This document shows positions 24,505-35,500 of a stretch of DNA of 51,296 nucleotides, in pieces (within the stretch, counting starts at the first letter, position 1; every line of letters starts with the position of its first letter). Where the stretch lies: positions 1 through 51,296 of the forward strand of contig DYEF01000071.1 in assembly GCA_020725805.1 (NCBI GenBank). Reading direction: 5' to 3'. Made by a program: the position numbers and the translations under genes. Below the pieces are notes generated by a model. It was not told where the DNA came from. It saw only the letters and a list, made by a program, of their open reading frames with translations, and did no database searches. This DNA is from Bdellovibrio sp. (GTDB taxonomy: Bacteria > Myxococcota > SpSt-1050).

Positions 24505-25050
24505 TTAATACGGAAGGTCAGTTAATGCTACACTCTGGAAGAGAGGATATTTCATCTTCTGGTCACCTGCACCTGTCACTACTTTCTCTCTCACAGCATC
24601 CATAGCTTTAACCACAAGTTCGTATTCAATAATCTTCTGAACCTCCAGAAGGATATCCTGCCTTGCCTCGTAGACCTGCTTGATCTTGTAGAGTTCCTCC
24701 GAGAGCTTCTCGAAGTCAAACTCCTTATTCTCCTTGAGAGGAACATCTATGCCCGTGGGAGCCTCTCCTGAGACTGTAACAACAATCTGAAATCCCGGAG
24801 TATCTCCCTCTTTCTTCATTCTGACTTCCAGATTCTGAAGAGTCTTCTTGTCGGGCTGCTCAATCGGCTCATCAGGCGGCTGACCGCCGAAGACCGGCAT
24901 CTTTGCAGGCATTGTAGTGATATCTTCAAATGTGGAGGTAGCAAAATTGGTCAGAAGAAAGACTATAAGAATGATTAATATGTCAATAAGATTGACCACA
25001 TTAACATATATAGTTTCTTTCTTGCCGCCACTACTAACAGCTCCAGCCAT
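24505..25050 (-). CDS. ExbD/TolR-family protein (first copy)
   Basis: The protein has 181 residues. The single membrane segment (about 16-36, NVVNLIDILIILIVFLL) holds Asp23, the expected proton-carrying residue. The periplasmic part is longer and different from the second copy, so the two are paralogues that have separated rather than a recent duplication. ATG is preceded by GGAGG at 7 nt. It lies 25 nt after the exbB-like gene. Confidence 0.88.
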   Translation of the reverse strand: MAGAVSSGGKKETIYVNVVNLIDILIILIVFLLTNFATSTFEDITTMPAKMPVFGGQPPDEPIEQPDKKTLQNLEVRMKKEGDTPGFQIVVTVSGEAPTGIDVPLKENKEFDFEKLSEELYKIKQVYEARQDILLEVQKIIEYELVVKAMDAVREKVVTGAGDQKMKYPLFQSVALTDLPY

Positions 25051-25075
25051 TATAAACCTCCAAATAGTTTAAGGA

Positions 25076-25711
25076 TTACATCTCTTCCTGTTTCTGCTCT
25101 TTGATTCTGAAGAGATTCACTGTCTGCTGGGAAACTGTCCTGATATCCTCAACCAGCTTCTGGCTCTTTGCCTGAATGAACGAATAGACTATAATCATCG
25201 GAACAGCGATGATGAGGGAGAGTGCGGTGGAGTTCATTGCCACTGAAATTCCCTGAGCAAGAATGGTTGCCTTCTTTGAGGGTTCGACACCTGCCACAGC
25301 TCTGAAGCAGAGAATCATTCCCATAACCGTTCCCAGAAGACCTGTCATTGTTGAGGCATTGGCGACCATTGACAGATAGTGTGTCCTTCTTTCGATAAGC
25401 GGAATAACTTCTGTTGCCTTTTCGTTGATGGCAATTTCGACCGCCTCGACACCCATATCGTGCTTCATAAGACCGTTCTTTATCACCTGCGGAAGAGGTG
25501 CATCACTGCAGAGTCTGATAGCATCATCGACTCTGTCTGCCATAACTCTCTTCTGAACCTCTGCAAAGAACTTCTTTGCATCTACACTGTACTTAAAATA
25601 CAACGAGTAAATTCTGTCCACAATGACTGCGATGCCGAAAGCACCAAGTGCCAGAAGCACATAAAATTCGCCCAAACCGAGCTGATACAACTCTCTAAAA
25701 ATTGTTACCAT
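25076..25711 (-). CDS. MotA/TolQ/ExbB proton channel family protein
   Basis: The protein has 211 residues with three membrane segments (about 15-33, 118-140, 155-180), as expected of ExbB/TolQ. The region from STMTGLLGTVMGM to GISVAMNSTALSLIIAVP is the signature of the channel. It forms the pentameric stator around ExbD subunits and uses the proton motive force. One ExbB with two different ExbD proteins is the composition of the Myxococcus AglRQS motor, and of several uncharacterised systems; which task it has here is not known. ATG has GGAGGT upstream, and a TTGACA-type promoter lies at 25785-25814. Confidence 0.9.
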   Translation of the reverse strand: MVTIFRELYQLGLGEFYVLLALGAFGIAVIVDRIYSLYFKYSVDAKKFFAEVQKRVMADRVDDAIRLCSDAPLPQVIKNGLMKHDMGVEAVEIAINEKATEVIPLIERRTHYLSMVANASTMTGLLGTVMGMILCFRAVAGVEPSKKATILAQGISVAMNSTALSLIIAVPMIIVYSFIQAKSQKLVEDIRTVSQQTVNLFRIKEQKQEEM

Positions 25712-25784
25712 CTTCTTACCTCCGTGGTGATAAAATTGTTATTATCATACAAAAAAATCATTGCACTCAATAACAATGGTGTGA

Positions 25785-25814
25785 TAAATAGCATATTTGA
25801 CTTTTTGATGTCAA
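25785..25814 (-). promoter_or_regulatory. Promoter of exbB-exbD-exbD
   Basis: Minus strand: perfect -35 TTGACA (25814-25809), 18-bp spacer, -10 TATTTA (25790-25785). It overlaps the divergent hutI promoter, so both cannot be occupied at once. Confidence 0.45.
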
Positions 25815-25825
25815 GAACTTTTAAT
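25797..25825 (+). promoter_or_regulatory. Promoter of hutI
   Basis: -35 TTGACT (25797-25802), 17-bp spacer, -10 TTTAAT (25820-25825). The predicted transcript start is near 25832, and the ATG is at 25834, so the mRNA would be nearly leaderless. Confidence 0.45.
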
Positions 25826-25833
25826 GAGTTAAT

Positions 25834-27054
25834 ATGATTATAACAAACATTAAAAAACTGATTACTCATAAAACCGTAAACATCTCTTCGAAAATCTGTA
25901 CCTACAAGGACATCTGCATAGGAATCAACAGAGGTAAAATAGTAAAACTGAATACCGATTTCAAGTTAAATCGTATAAAAAATGAAGAGGTTATTGATGC
26001 AAAAGGGAAGGCAGTAATTCCGGGGCTTGTGGAATGCCATACACATACGGTATTCGGCGGTGACCGTATCGATGATTTTGAACGGAGAAGCCGCGGACTG
26101 ACCTATATGGATATTCTTAAGGCCGGCGGGGGGATAAATCACACCGTAAAGTGCACAAGAGAGAGCAGGGATTCCGAACTGATTAAAACCGGTCTTGAAC
26201 GGGTCAGAAAATTTACTGCAAACGGGATTACTACCCTCGAGATAAAAAGCGGATACGGATTGAGCGTAAAGGATGAACTGAGATTACTGAAAATTATCGG
26301 CAGAATAAAGGATGAATCCGATATCGATATAATCCCTACATTTCTGGGTGCCCATACCTTTCCTCCGGAATACAGGGAAAACCGGGACAAATATGTAGAT
26401 ATTATTACCGATACTATGCTGCCGCTGGTCAGAAAGAACAATCTTTCCGAATTCTGCGATATCTTCTGTGAAGAAGGGGCGTTCAATCTGGCCCAGACCG
26501 AAAGAATTCTCAAAGCAGCAAAAAAATTAGGATTCAGGCTCAAAATACATGCCGACCAGCTGACTAATTCAGGGGCATCACTTCTTGCAGCAAAATACAG
26601 ATGCATATCGGCAGACCACCTCGACAAGACCGACAGGAAATCTATTCTGGCACTCAGGAAGGCCGGCACAACGGCCGTTCTCCTCCCCTATGCAACCCTT
26701 TTTACCGGGCACAGGGAATATGCTTTAGCCAGAGAGATGTTGGATAATGGGTTGCGAGTTGCCATCTCGACTGATTTCAATCCGGGCAGTTCATATACCT
26801 TCAATCTCTTCTTCTGTGCGACGCTCGGTATTACACAGATGAGGATGACAGTGGAAGAGGCCCTGATGGCAATTACCATAAATGCTGCATATGCCCTCGG
26901 ACTCGAAAGAAAAAAGGGAACAATAGAGACAGGAAAAGATGCAGATCTCATAATCCTGAACACAGATGACTACCGTGAAATCTTCTACAACCCCGACCCC
27001 GCACTTATAAACACAGTTATCTCAAAAGGCAAAGTCGTATTTAGAAACAGATAA
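25834..27054 (+). CDS. hutI: Imidazolonepropionase
   Basis: Amidohydrolase that opens 4-imidazolone-5-propionate to N-formimino-glutamate in histidine degradation. The protein has 406 residues, the family length. The metal site begins with H69-T-H71 (ECHTHTVFGG), then EIKSGYGL, HAD (near 240) and STDFNPGS. There is no convincing ribosome binding site and the ATG lies at the predicted transcript start. hutH, hutU and hutG are not next to it, so the pathway is either elsewhere or incomplete. It converges on the sialidase-fold lipoprotein gene, 19 bp away. Confidence 0.94.
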   Translation: MIITNIKKLITHKTVNISSKICTYKDICIGINRGKIVKLNTDFKLNRIKNEEVIDAKGKAVIPGLVECHTHTVFGGDRIDDFERRSRGLTYMDILKAGGGINHTVKCTRESRDSELIKTGLERVRKFTANGITTLEIKSGYGLSVKDELRLLKIIGRIKDESDIDIIPTFLGAHTFPPEYRENRDKYVDIITDTMLPLVRKNNLSEFCDIFCEEGAFNLAQTERILKAAKKLGFRLKIHADQLTNSGASLLAAKYRCISADHLDKTDRKSILALRKAGTTAVLLPYATLFTGHREYALAREMLDNGLRVAISTDFNPGSSYTFNLFFCATLGITQMRMTVEEALMAITINAAYALGLERKKGTIETGKDADLIILNTDDYREIFYNPDPALINTVISKGKVVFRNR

Positions 27055-27073
27055 CGGAATGACGGGCAGTCTC

Positions 27074-28477
27074 CTAATAGGTACACCCCTCATCTATCCT
27101 TTCGGGATTATATAACGGAAGACAGTGTTTTTTCGGGCTACAAAATTCCTTCTCCCTGCAATCAGTATCATTCATGCATCCCCTGACACAATAGGAATCA
27201 CACTCCTCACCTTCTGCACACTCGGACTTATCGTTACATTTTTTCAGGCAATAATTATCAACACACTCATAAGAAGGTTTACAGCTCAGAACCGCCCTGT
27301 TTCTGAACTGCAGAAGCCATTTTTTATTGAAGTGAACATATCCGATTGTCTCCCTGTTGTGAGTATATGAGACCCAGATTGACCCGTCCTCCTTGTCCTG
27401 AGCGATAGACGGATATGCATAAGAACAACCGCTGCCCTTTTCACATTCATTGTTGATGTCGGCAAGTGCAATAAATGAATGCCCCTCGTCTTTGCTCAAA
27501 GCAACAGATAGAGGAAATCTCTCCTTTGGGGAATTATTAAATACAACTACAATCTCTCCGCTCCCAAGCCTCACCCAATCGACAGATGTCCCAGAATTGG
27601 GGAGACCTAAAATCTCCATTTTATCCCACTTTTTACCGTAGCTTTTGCTCTCCATCCTGTGAATCCTGAAGTTATGTGTACCGTCTCTTGTAATTGCAGC
27701 AATTCTTCCGTCATCAAAGGCAATAAGTGATGGCTGAATCTGACCTACCCTATCCATAATTTCATCAGCCGTGAGTTCGAACTCTTTTATAATCTCCTGA
27801 AAATCACTTCTTATCCTCATAAAGACCGGCAGTGCCAGACATTCGTTGTATAAAGGTAGTAAAAGGTCACCGTTTTTCAGTCTTACGGGTCTGTGACGGG
27901 TATTATAGCAATATTCCTCATTCAGAAACACAGGTTCGGAAAAGGTAGCTCCGTTATCAGTGGATTTTACCATCCTTATCTTTGTCTCATCCCACGTTGA
28001 ACCGAATATCGTGACGAAAAAGATATAAATATCCCCTTTTTCATCCACCCATACTGCAGGATTTCCTTCGGAGCGGACAGGGTCGTCATACAAGACAGAG
28101 ACATCAGTCCATCTCTTCTCAGATTTTATGTACTTTGACCAGACAATCCTTGAGTCAGGAGATTTTTCATATTCTCCGTGATACCATACAACCGCAATAT
28201 TACCATCTTTCAGCTGCGCAACTGTCGAGCCGTGATGATTACAATTCTTCTGAGGAACTCCTGTATCAGCAGGAATACAATCAAGTGAATTAGGAGGAAT
28301 TATATAACCCTTTTCATAAAATGGCTCAACATCACTATACACAATCCTGTCTTCATACTGCCCGCTGTCTCTTCCAACATCAGACGGATAAAATGTATCA
28401 TAATACAGATTCTCTCTGTCAGAGCAACCTGATACAACCGCAAACGACACAAGCAAAAAGACCGAATGTTTTTTCAC
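27074..28477 (-). CDS. Sialidase-fold lipoprotein with Cys-rich tail
   Basis: The protein has 467 residues. The lipobox VVSGC places the lipidated Cys at 18, followed by an Asp/Tyr-rich linker. Residues about 60-395 form a six-bladed BNR/sialidase-type propeller with Asp-boxes STDNGATF and SKDEGHSF. Whether it cleaves sialic acid is uncertain: Arg residues are present (SRIVW, RHRPVRL), but I cannot verify the full Arg triad, Tyr and Asp. The last 65 residues are Cys-rich modules (ECVDNYC, CNDKSECAEGEEC, CMNDTDCREKEFC) of the same type as the other Cys-rich proteins here. The start is GTG; GTGA overlaps the amrS stop by 4 bp, so the two are coupled. Confidence 0.82.
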   Translation of the reverse strand: MKKHSVFLLVSFAVVSGCSDRENLYYDTFYPSDVGRDSGQYEDRIVYSDVEPFYEKGYIIPPNSLDCIPADTGVPQKNCNHHGSTVAQLKDGNIAVVWYHGEYEKSPDSRIVWSKYIKSEKRWTDVSVLYDDPVRSEGNPAVWVDEKGDIYIFFVTIFGSTWDETKIRMVKSTDNGATFSEPVFLNEEYCYNTRHRPVRLKNGDLLLPLYNECLALPVFMRIRSDFQEIIKEFELTADEIMDRVGQIQPSLIAFDDGRIAAITRDGTHNFRIHRMESKSYGKKWDKMEILGLPNSGTSVDWVRLGSGEIVVVFNNSPKERFPLSVALSKDEGHSFIALADINNECEKGSGCSYAYPSIAQDKEDGSIWVSYTHNRETIGYVHFNKKWLLQFRNRAVLSCKPSYECVDNYCLKKCNDKSECAEGEECDSYCVRGCMNDTDCREKEFCSPKKHCLPLYNPERIDEGCTY

Positions 28478-29493
28478 TCTGTAAATCTCCCGTAAATCTT
28501 TGTTTTACAAAATTTGCAAGAAGATGCTTTTACATTATTCTCCAAAACAGAAAATCCAATCCTCTTGACTAATAGTTTTTTGCAATTCGGGCAAAATGTA
28601 TTTTCACCCTCATCTCCCCAGATATTTCCCGAATAGACGAATTTCAATCCTGCCTTAATTCCTATTTCTCTTGCCCTCTCAATACTCCCTGCCGGTGTCG
28701 GACTGATATCCAGTTTATAATCAGGATGGTACCTTGAAATGTGCCACGGAATATCAGGATTTACTGACGCGATAAACTCTGCTATCTGTCTCAACTCCTT
28801 ATCAGAATCATTTAGCGTAGGTATCAAAAGAGTTGTAATCTCAACGTGAATTCCGAGTTTATAAAATCTCTTGATTGTATTTAGCACAGGCCCAAGCCCT
28901 GCCCCGCAGTTCTTTTTATAAAACTCATCTGAATAAGACTTGAGGTCGATATTTGCTGCATCCAGAAGTCCTGTCAAACTGTCAATCAGCGCGTCGCTCA
29001 TATATCCGTTTGTGACAAAGATGTGGGAAAGATTTATGCCCCTGTTTCTTGAAAGTCTCATAATATCCAGTGCATAATCAGAAAATATCGTCGGCTCTGT
29101 ATAAGTGTAAGAAATACTCTGTGACCCGTTTTTTAAGGCTATATCGGCAATATCTTCAGGAGAATAATATTCGCCATAGATTTTGTCATTAGCCGATTCG
29201 GCTCTCAATTGAGAGATCGAATAGTTCTGGCAGTTAAGACAGAAGAGATTGCACCCCATAGTGGCTATACTGAGAGAGCTGCTACCCGGCAAAAAATGAA
29301 AGAGCGGCTTCTTCTCAATAGGGTCATTGTGAACCGCAACAAGCTTACCGTAATTCAATGCAATAAGCTCTCCCTTTACATTCCCCCTTACGCCGCAGAC
29401 CCCGACATCACCTTCTCTTATCAGACAACTATGCGGACAGAGAGTGCATCTGATTTTCTCATTTTCTTCCTTATAAAATATCGATTTAAGCAT
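28474..29493 (-). CDS. amrS: AmmeMemoRadiSam-type radical SAM enzyme
   Basis: The protein has 339 residues. The radical SAM motif is C81-NLF-C85-LN-C88 in ATMGCNLFCLNCQN. An N-terminal cysteine cluster, C16-x2-C19-x3-C23 and C33, is typical of AmrS and related pyruvate-formate-lyase-activase-like proteins, and a C-terminal cysteine set (CPNC, CKFC) is present. AmrS is normally linked to AMMECR1 and Memo proteins, which are not in this window; the substrate is unknown. No clear ribosome binding site precedes the ATG. It lies 80 bp after the giant lipoprotein gene and overlaps the sialidase-fold gene by 4 bp. Confidence 0.85.
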   Translation of the reverse strand: MLKSIFYKEENEKIRCTLCPHSCLIREGDVGVCGVRGNVKGELIALNYGKLVAVHNDPIEKKPLFHFLPGSSSLSIATMGCNLFCLNCQNYSISQLRAESANDKIYGEYYSPEDIADIALKNGSQSISYTYTEPTIFSDYALDIMRLSRNRGINLSHIFVTNGYMSDALIDSLTGLLDAANIDLKSYSDEFYKKNCGAGLGPVLNTIKRFYKLGIHVEITTLLIPTLNDSDKELRQIAEFIASVNPDIPWHISRYHPDYKLDISPTPAGSIERAREIGIKAGLKFVYSGNIWGDEGENTFCPNCKKLLVKRIGFSVLENNVKASSCKFCKTKIYGRFTE

Positions 29494-29573
29494 AAATAAT
29501 TAACACAGCAAAATATCCAAATTATAATTTTAAAATCGCTGCCAAAATATTATTAGACAAGTACAAACTAAAA

Positions 29574-32500
29574 TCAGTAATCCTTTAATCTATATAGCCC
29601 GTTCCCCGTCGCAAAATAGTATGTCCTGTCTCCTATCCCATTGGTATAAAATCCAACAGCATTATAAGACACCGTCTTGGACCCAAAACACATAAAATAT
29701 GGATTGATACCTGAGTATGCGGTTCTTATGTATCTGCAAATTGCACCAATCTGAGCAAACCATAGTTCGTGAGAAGAAGCTGTTCCATCTCTCTCAATAT
29801 CCACAGTCTGATTCGAAAATACAGAGGTCTGTTTTCCTAGATGACCAGCAGCAGTCAGCTCATCATAAACAGGGGCAGTTGTGCCATTTATCGATGATGT
29901 ATTGGTTATCCTCCTTACTTTCTTATCGCTCTCCCATGATGCAATCCATATTTCATTGGTACTTCCCGGAGTAATAGAGAAGATATTGTCTGTCACGCTC
30001 CCACCATAGAAATCACCACTCCATATTGATGCACAGCTATATGGATCTGAATATATTTTTAATCTCTCATCATAAGCATTATACACATATCTCTTACCCT
30101 GATTATCAAATCCAATTGCATAAGTCTGTTCACCTCTAGTTCCGTCAGCTCCGCCTCTGCTGTCACACTGCCAGTTATTGTCATTTCCATTTAGATAAAT
30201 ATAAGTCACTCCATCATCAGTAGAAATAAACAGATTATTGAAATTGTTTGGATCAAATGCCATAGCATAAATTCCGCCGACATCATTTGTACAGGACCAA
30301 CCATTTCCAAGTAGCCTTATATCAGATCCAGTTTGTCCATCTGGATCAATACATAAATTCTTTTCCACTGTAACAGCACCGGTATTCGGATTCCACTTTA
30401 TCACCTCACCATCTCCGTCAAAATTCCCATCAGGCCACTCAGCAAACCAGACGTTATTATCATTATCCATAATAATTCTTCTCAGACCTTTATCAACTAT
30501 ATCCCCTCCGACGCTCAAATTTATTGAATCAAGAACCTGATTTACTATATTCCATCTGTATCCTGAAGTACTTCCGCTCTGAGTAGCATATGCCTCTCTT
30601 ACTCTATTCCCTCCTTTTGCGACAGCTACATCCAAAAAATTCCCTGCAGACAATTGTTGAAGTCCGTTAATAGTTACGTCAAGTGTCTTTGTATCAGTCT
30701 TGTCATTACAGGAGGCATTATTGCAGACTCGTAACTGGAATGTAATAATTTTGTTTGTCGTAGTTGAACAGGTAGTTACAAGATCATCTCCGGGGTTGTT
30801 ATTATTTGTATTAAGGTCGCACGCAATTACAACAGGATTCGGGATTGTCACCGGCTCAGAAAGGTAGCTACCATCTGCGGGATTAATAAATCTAGCTCCC
30901 GTAGTAGAGGTTGATGCCACCGTCCACTCATATCTGACTACAGCACCACATCCAGGGCCAAGACTCTGTGATGCATCAAGCTGTATGATATCCCCGGGAA
31001 TAAATCTTGTATTCGTAACATTCCCATTTTTGTCCTTTGCAACCGGAACAGCGAGCATACCATCAGAGCATACCTGAAAGTGATTACTGTTCCCTGACTT
31101 CCCACTACCCGTTGCTGACAGATATGTATCTGCACAGGCTTTTGTATAAGTTACCTGATAATTGGTCAATTTGCCGGCACTAAAACTAGTAGTATTTTGA
31201 GGATCACCATTTAGCAAAGCTCCTCCGCCACAGCCGTTTGAGGCAAGTGAGACATTACCTGCAAACGAAGTTACGGTGTTGTTAAAAGCATCCTGAGCAG
31301 TGATATCAATTCCAAATGCGGTCCCTACAGTCTGTGTCCCGATATTTCCGCCACCATTTGCTGTTATAAGGAAATGGTCAAGCGATGCCGGATTTACAGT
31401 AACAGTACTTGAGCAGGCATCAGATAAACCTGTACTTGTTGCCTTTACAGAGAGAGAGGTCGCCACTGTATAATTTATATTATTAAATGTAGAGACCCCG
31501 GATGATGTATTCTGAGTGAGAGTACCGTTTAGATTTGTAGCAAGGTTTGATGCACAGGTATTAGCCGTTGCTGCTGCAATAGTAATGGGTCTGCCGCTAT
31601 CGGTTGTAATATTATTATCGTATGCGTCTCTTACGACTACATTAAAATTACTCCAGACCACTCCAGCCGTCACTGTTGAGGGAGGTTGTGTTCCAAAAGC
31701 AAGCTTTGCCGGTGAACCGGGATTAACTACCACATTACTACTATCAACAGATGTAAAACCTGTAGCCGACGCTCTGACCTTTATAGTCTCTGCCTTGGTA
31801 TAATTGATTGTATTTGCAGCAAATGTAGCAACCGAATTTGACATTGTGGCAGATTTCGTCCCGTTAAGGGTTGAACTTGCACCCGGAGCAGCCTCTACAT
31901 TTACCTGAGTAGAGTTATCTCCCGTTATATTGTTACTGTATCTGTCAACACGTTTTACACTAAAAGCCTGAGGCCAGTTGACTCCGGCTGTCTGCGGAGA
32001 TGACGGTTGTGTCTGATATGCCAGATACTGGTCTGTTGTAACGGGAAGTACCTGAATATTACTCTGTGTCCCTGTGATAGTAGACGTAATAGTATCGGTC
32101 GCTGTAACCGACTGTGTCCCTGCTGTAACAAGGGTAACGCCGTTAGGGAATGTGCGTGTCCCGAGATCGCTTGATACAAACGTATAATTGGCCGGCAGTT
32201 TCTTATCCGGATGTGTAGACGGATCCGAGGTTGTAAACTGAATCGTTCCCTTGTAATTTATGGCTACATTCCCGTTGCCTGCACCACACTGGTCGTAGGC
32301 TGTTACTCTTACATTAGAAGGTGTTCCGGCAGTAACCGGAGATGTAATCTGGTCAACGACCAGTATCTTTGCATCACCCGGAACAACTTCGAGCGGAGAC
32401 TGCTGACCATTAATCGAAGGATTACCGACCTGCTCTGCCTTTACGTAGTAATTACTCCCGAGAGTCCTCAGAACCACACCCGGAACGGATTTGATACCCT

Positions 32501-35500
32501 GATCACCCGCTACAAAGGTGTAATTGGCCGGCATTGTGGCCTGTGTATCGTTGGAACTGAATGAGACCGTACCTGTATAGGTAGTTACACGGTTGTCATA
32601 TATGTCCTTCGCCTCGACCGTTACCGAACGGCTCCCGCAGGCAGGATACTGTGAGGGAAGACCATATACACTCAGATGATGCAGCGTCGTTGCTGTAACA
32701 TTGATTCCGCTCTGCTGCCCGTTGATTGAGGGATTACCAACCTGTTCAGCTTTTACATAGCGGGAACCAGCAGTAATAAGTTTGACTCCATTTGTAAATG
32801 TCTTTGTCCCGTTATCTCCGGCAACAAATGTGTAATCTGCAGGTAACTGAACCTGCGGATTTGTATCATCAGTTGTAAAGTGAACTGTACCTGTAAAGCT
32901 GGTAACTGTGTTATCACAGGCATTTTTGGCTGTAACTGTAACATTACTCGTAGTACCTGCCTCAAACGGAGACTTCACATCCTTTACCTCAAACTTTGAG
33001 AGCGGTCCGAGCGTAACTGTAATCGGTGAAATCTCACCTGTAATGGTCGGCTGATCCTTATCCCTGACTCTTACATAAAAATTAGTTCCGGGGGTCTTAA
33101 GCTGGACATTCGGGAACAGATGCATACCGTTATCACCCGCCGTAAATGTATAATCTGCCGGCAGCACTGCCCGTGCATCATTACTCGAAAACTGAACCGT
33201 CCCTCTGTAGGAACCTATGGTATTATCGCAGGCGTCCTTCGGTATAACAGTAACGGTATTGTTTGCACAGTCCTGAACCGTTGCAGGAATTCCGCTGACT
33301 GAAAACTTAGACAAATCCCCGGCTGTCACACTTATATCAGCCGAATTCACCTCTTTTGCCAGTGCCGAGGCCTTGATTGCAATAGTCTCGACCTTGCAAT
33401 AGCTTATATCGGAGAACTGCGCCACACCTTCAGTGACTATCTTTGCAGTCGTCCCCGAAAGTGTACTTGTGCCTTTATAAAGGGACAAAGATATGACTGT
33501 GGTATTATCCGTAAAGATTGTATTATTGTAAACATCCTTCAGGATTGCAGAGAATAAAGACATTGTACTGCCGGCCTTGTAAGACAGCGGAGGTGCAGGA
33601 TTATAGATAAGATGGTCAACAGGTCCGGGATTGACATTGAAGGCGTTTGATTCACCTGTGGTGTATCCTGTTGCAAAGGCCTCTAAATTATACGGGGTCT
33701 TTGACGCCCTTGTGGTAAGGTCTATCTTACCGGTTATACCAACTCCGGTGAATATAGCACAACCTGCGCTTGTAGAGGGTCTTGGCAGATATTCCACTGA
33801 CTGTTCCTGTTTTAATCTGAGACCTACCTGATACGAAGAAACACCTGTGGTAACGATATTTCCGTACTGGTCTGCTGTGCAGGTCCTTACATCAAATACC
33901 GAACCTACCGTAATCGCCGACGGAGGCTGTGTATCAAAGACAATTCTCGAGGGATTTCCGGCGGTGACCGTCACATCATTACTTAATGCATCTGTTACAC
34001 CACCCGTCTGGGCTCTGACCTTTATAGTCTCGGCTTTTGTGTAGAAAATGTTATTGAACGATGCTATACCGCCACTGACAGTCTTCGTCAGAGTACCCTG
34101 CAACAGAGACGTCCCTGTACTCGAAACCATAATCTGTGTAGTATTATCCCAGTCGACCAGATTGTTATTTGCATCGAGAACCGAGACAGAGAATGATGTA
34201 AATATATCTCCGGCCTTAACCGTAGAAGGCGGCTGAATTGTGAACGAAAGATGATGAGGTGAACCGGCCTTCATCTTCAGGGTTGTACTACCTGTAGCAT
34301 TCCCCAGAACAGAGGCTGCATTTATCGTTGCAGTGCCAGAAACGGTCGATGATTTAACGACAAAAGTGATCTTCCCCTGCGAATCGGTCGCCACCTGAGT
34401 ACCGCTGGTCCCCGGGTCTGCATCAGGTGTCGTAATTGTCCCAAGCGTCGTGCTGACAGTAATCAGGACGCCGTCAGGGACAACATTGTTCTTGTCATCT
34501 TTTATCGGGTCGCTCGAGATTGTGGAGGTACTCGTACCGTCAGCATTGATCTCGGCAGGACTGGCTGTAAGTACTATATTGCCCGCAGGATTCCCGGATA
34601 TGAAATTTACAGTAGTCGAACCAGTGGCATTTCCCGCTACAGAGGCTGCGCTGACGTTGGCATTACCAACCTGTGATGCCGACCTTAATTTGAATGTAAT
34701 TATTCCGTTTGCAGTTACAACCTGAATCCCGGAAAGTCCCGGGTCTGCATCTGTTGCAATTAATGTTCCCGCAGTAGATGATATGGTAACCTTATTACCG
34801 TCTTCAACTATATTACCGGACGAATCCTTTATCGGTTCCGAGGTTATATTGCTCTCGCTCACACCATCAGCAATGATGGCTTTCGGAACGGCATTCAGCA
34901 CTATGGTACCTGTCGGATTCCCTGCCTTCAATGGTAAGTTAACCGAACCACTTGCCGTACCGGGTGGAACAGCCTGTGCAGAGATCTTTGCCGTACCCTT
35001 AACAGTGCCGGCCTGCACCTCAAAAGTAATAACTCCGTTCTTGGTTGTAACCTGAATACCGGATATATTCGGATCTGCATCCTGAGCATTTACCGTACAT
35101 ATATCACAACTCACGGTAATGAGGTTGTTATCCTTCACGGTGGTCCCGTTCTCATCCTTGATGGGGTCGCTTGTAACAGTCGCTTTATCTGTTCCGTTTG
35201 CCAGAAGTTCTGCCGGATTAACCCTGAGCACTATAGTCCCGTAAGGAGGTCCGACGTCCACATCCACAATCAACTCGTCTGTAACATACTCCGTACCATC
35301 GGTCACTTCCAGCTGAATTGTATGTTTGCCGTTCGACAGATTCACACTCGCTACTTTACCCTGTGCTATCGTATTTCCGTTCTCCTTCCAGGTAAAAGTA
35401 AGCGGGTCTTCATCGGGGTCATAGCTCAGGCTTCCGTCCAGAACAACCGGTGTAAGAGCACCCTTGGATGCAACAAAGAGGTCCGGTCCGGCATTGGCAA

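Noticed and set aside
23963-25711. Calling the module exbB/exbD for TonB-dependent transport
   Set aside because: No TonB or TonB-dependent receptor is nearby, and two diverged ExbD copies also fit Tol or Agl motors, so no gene symbol is given.
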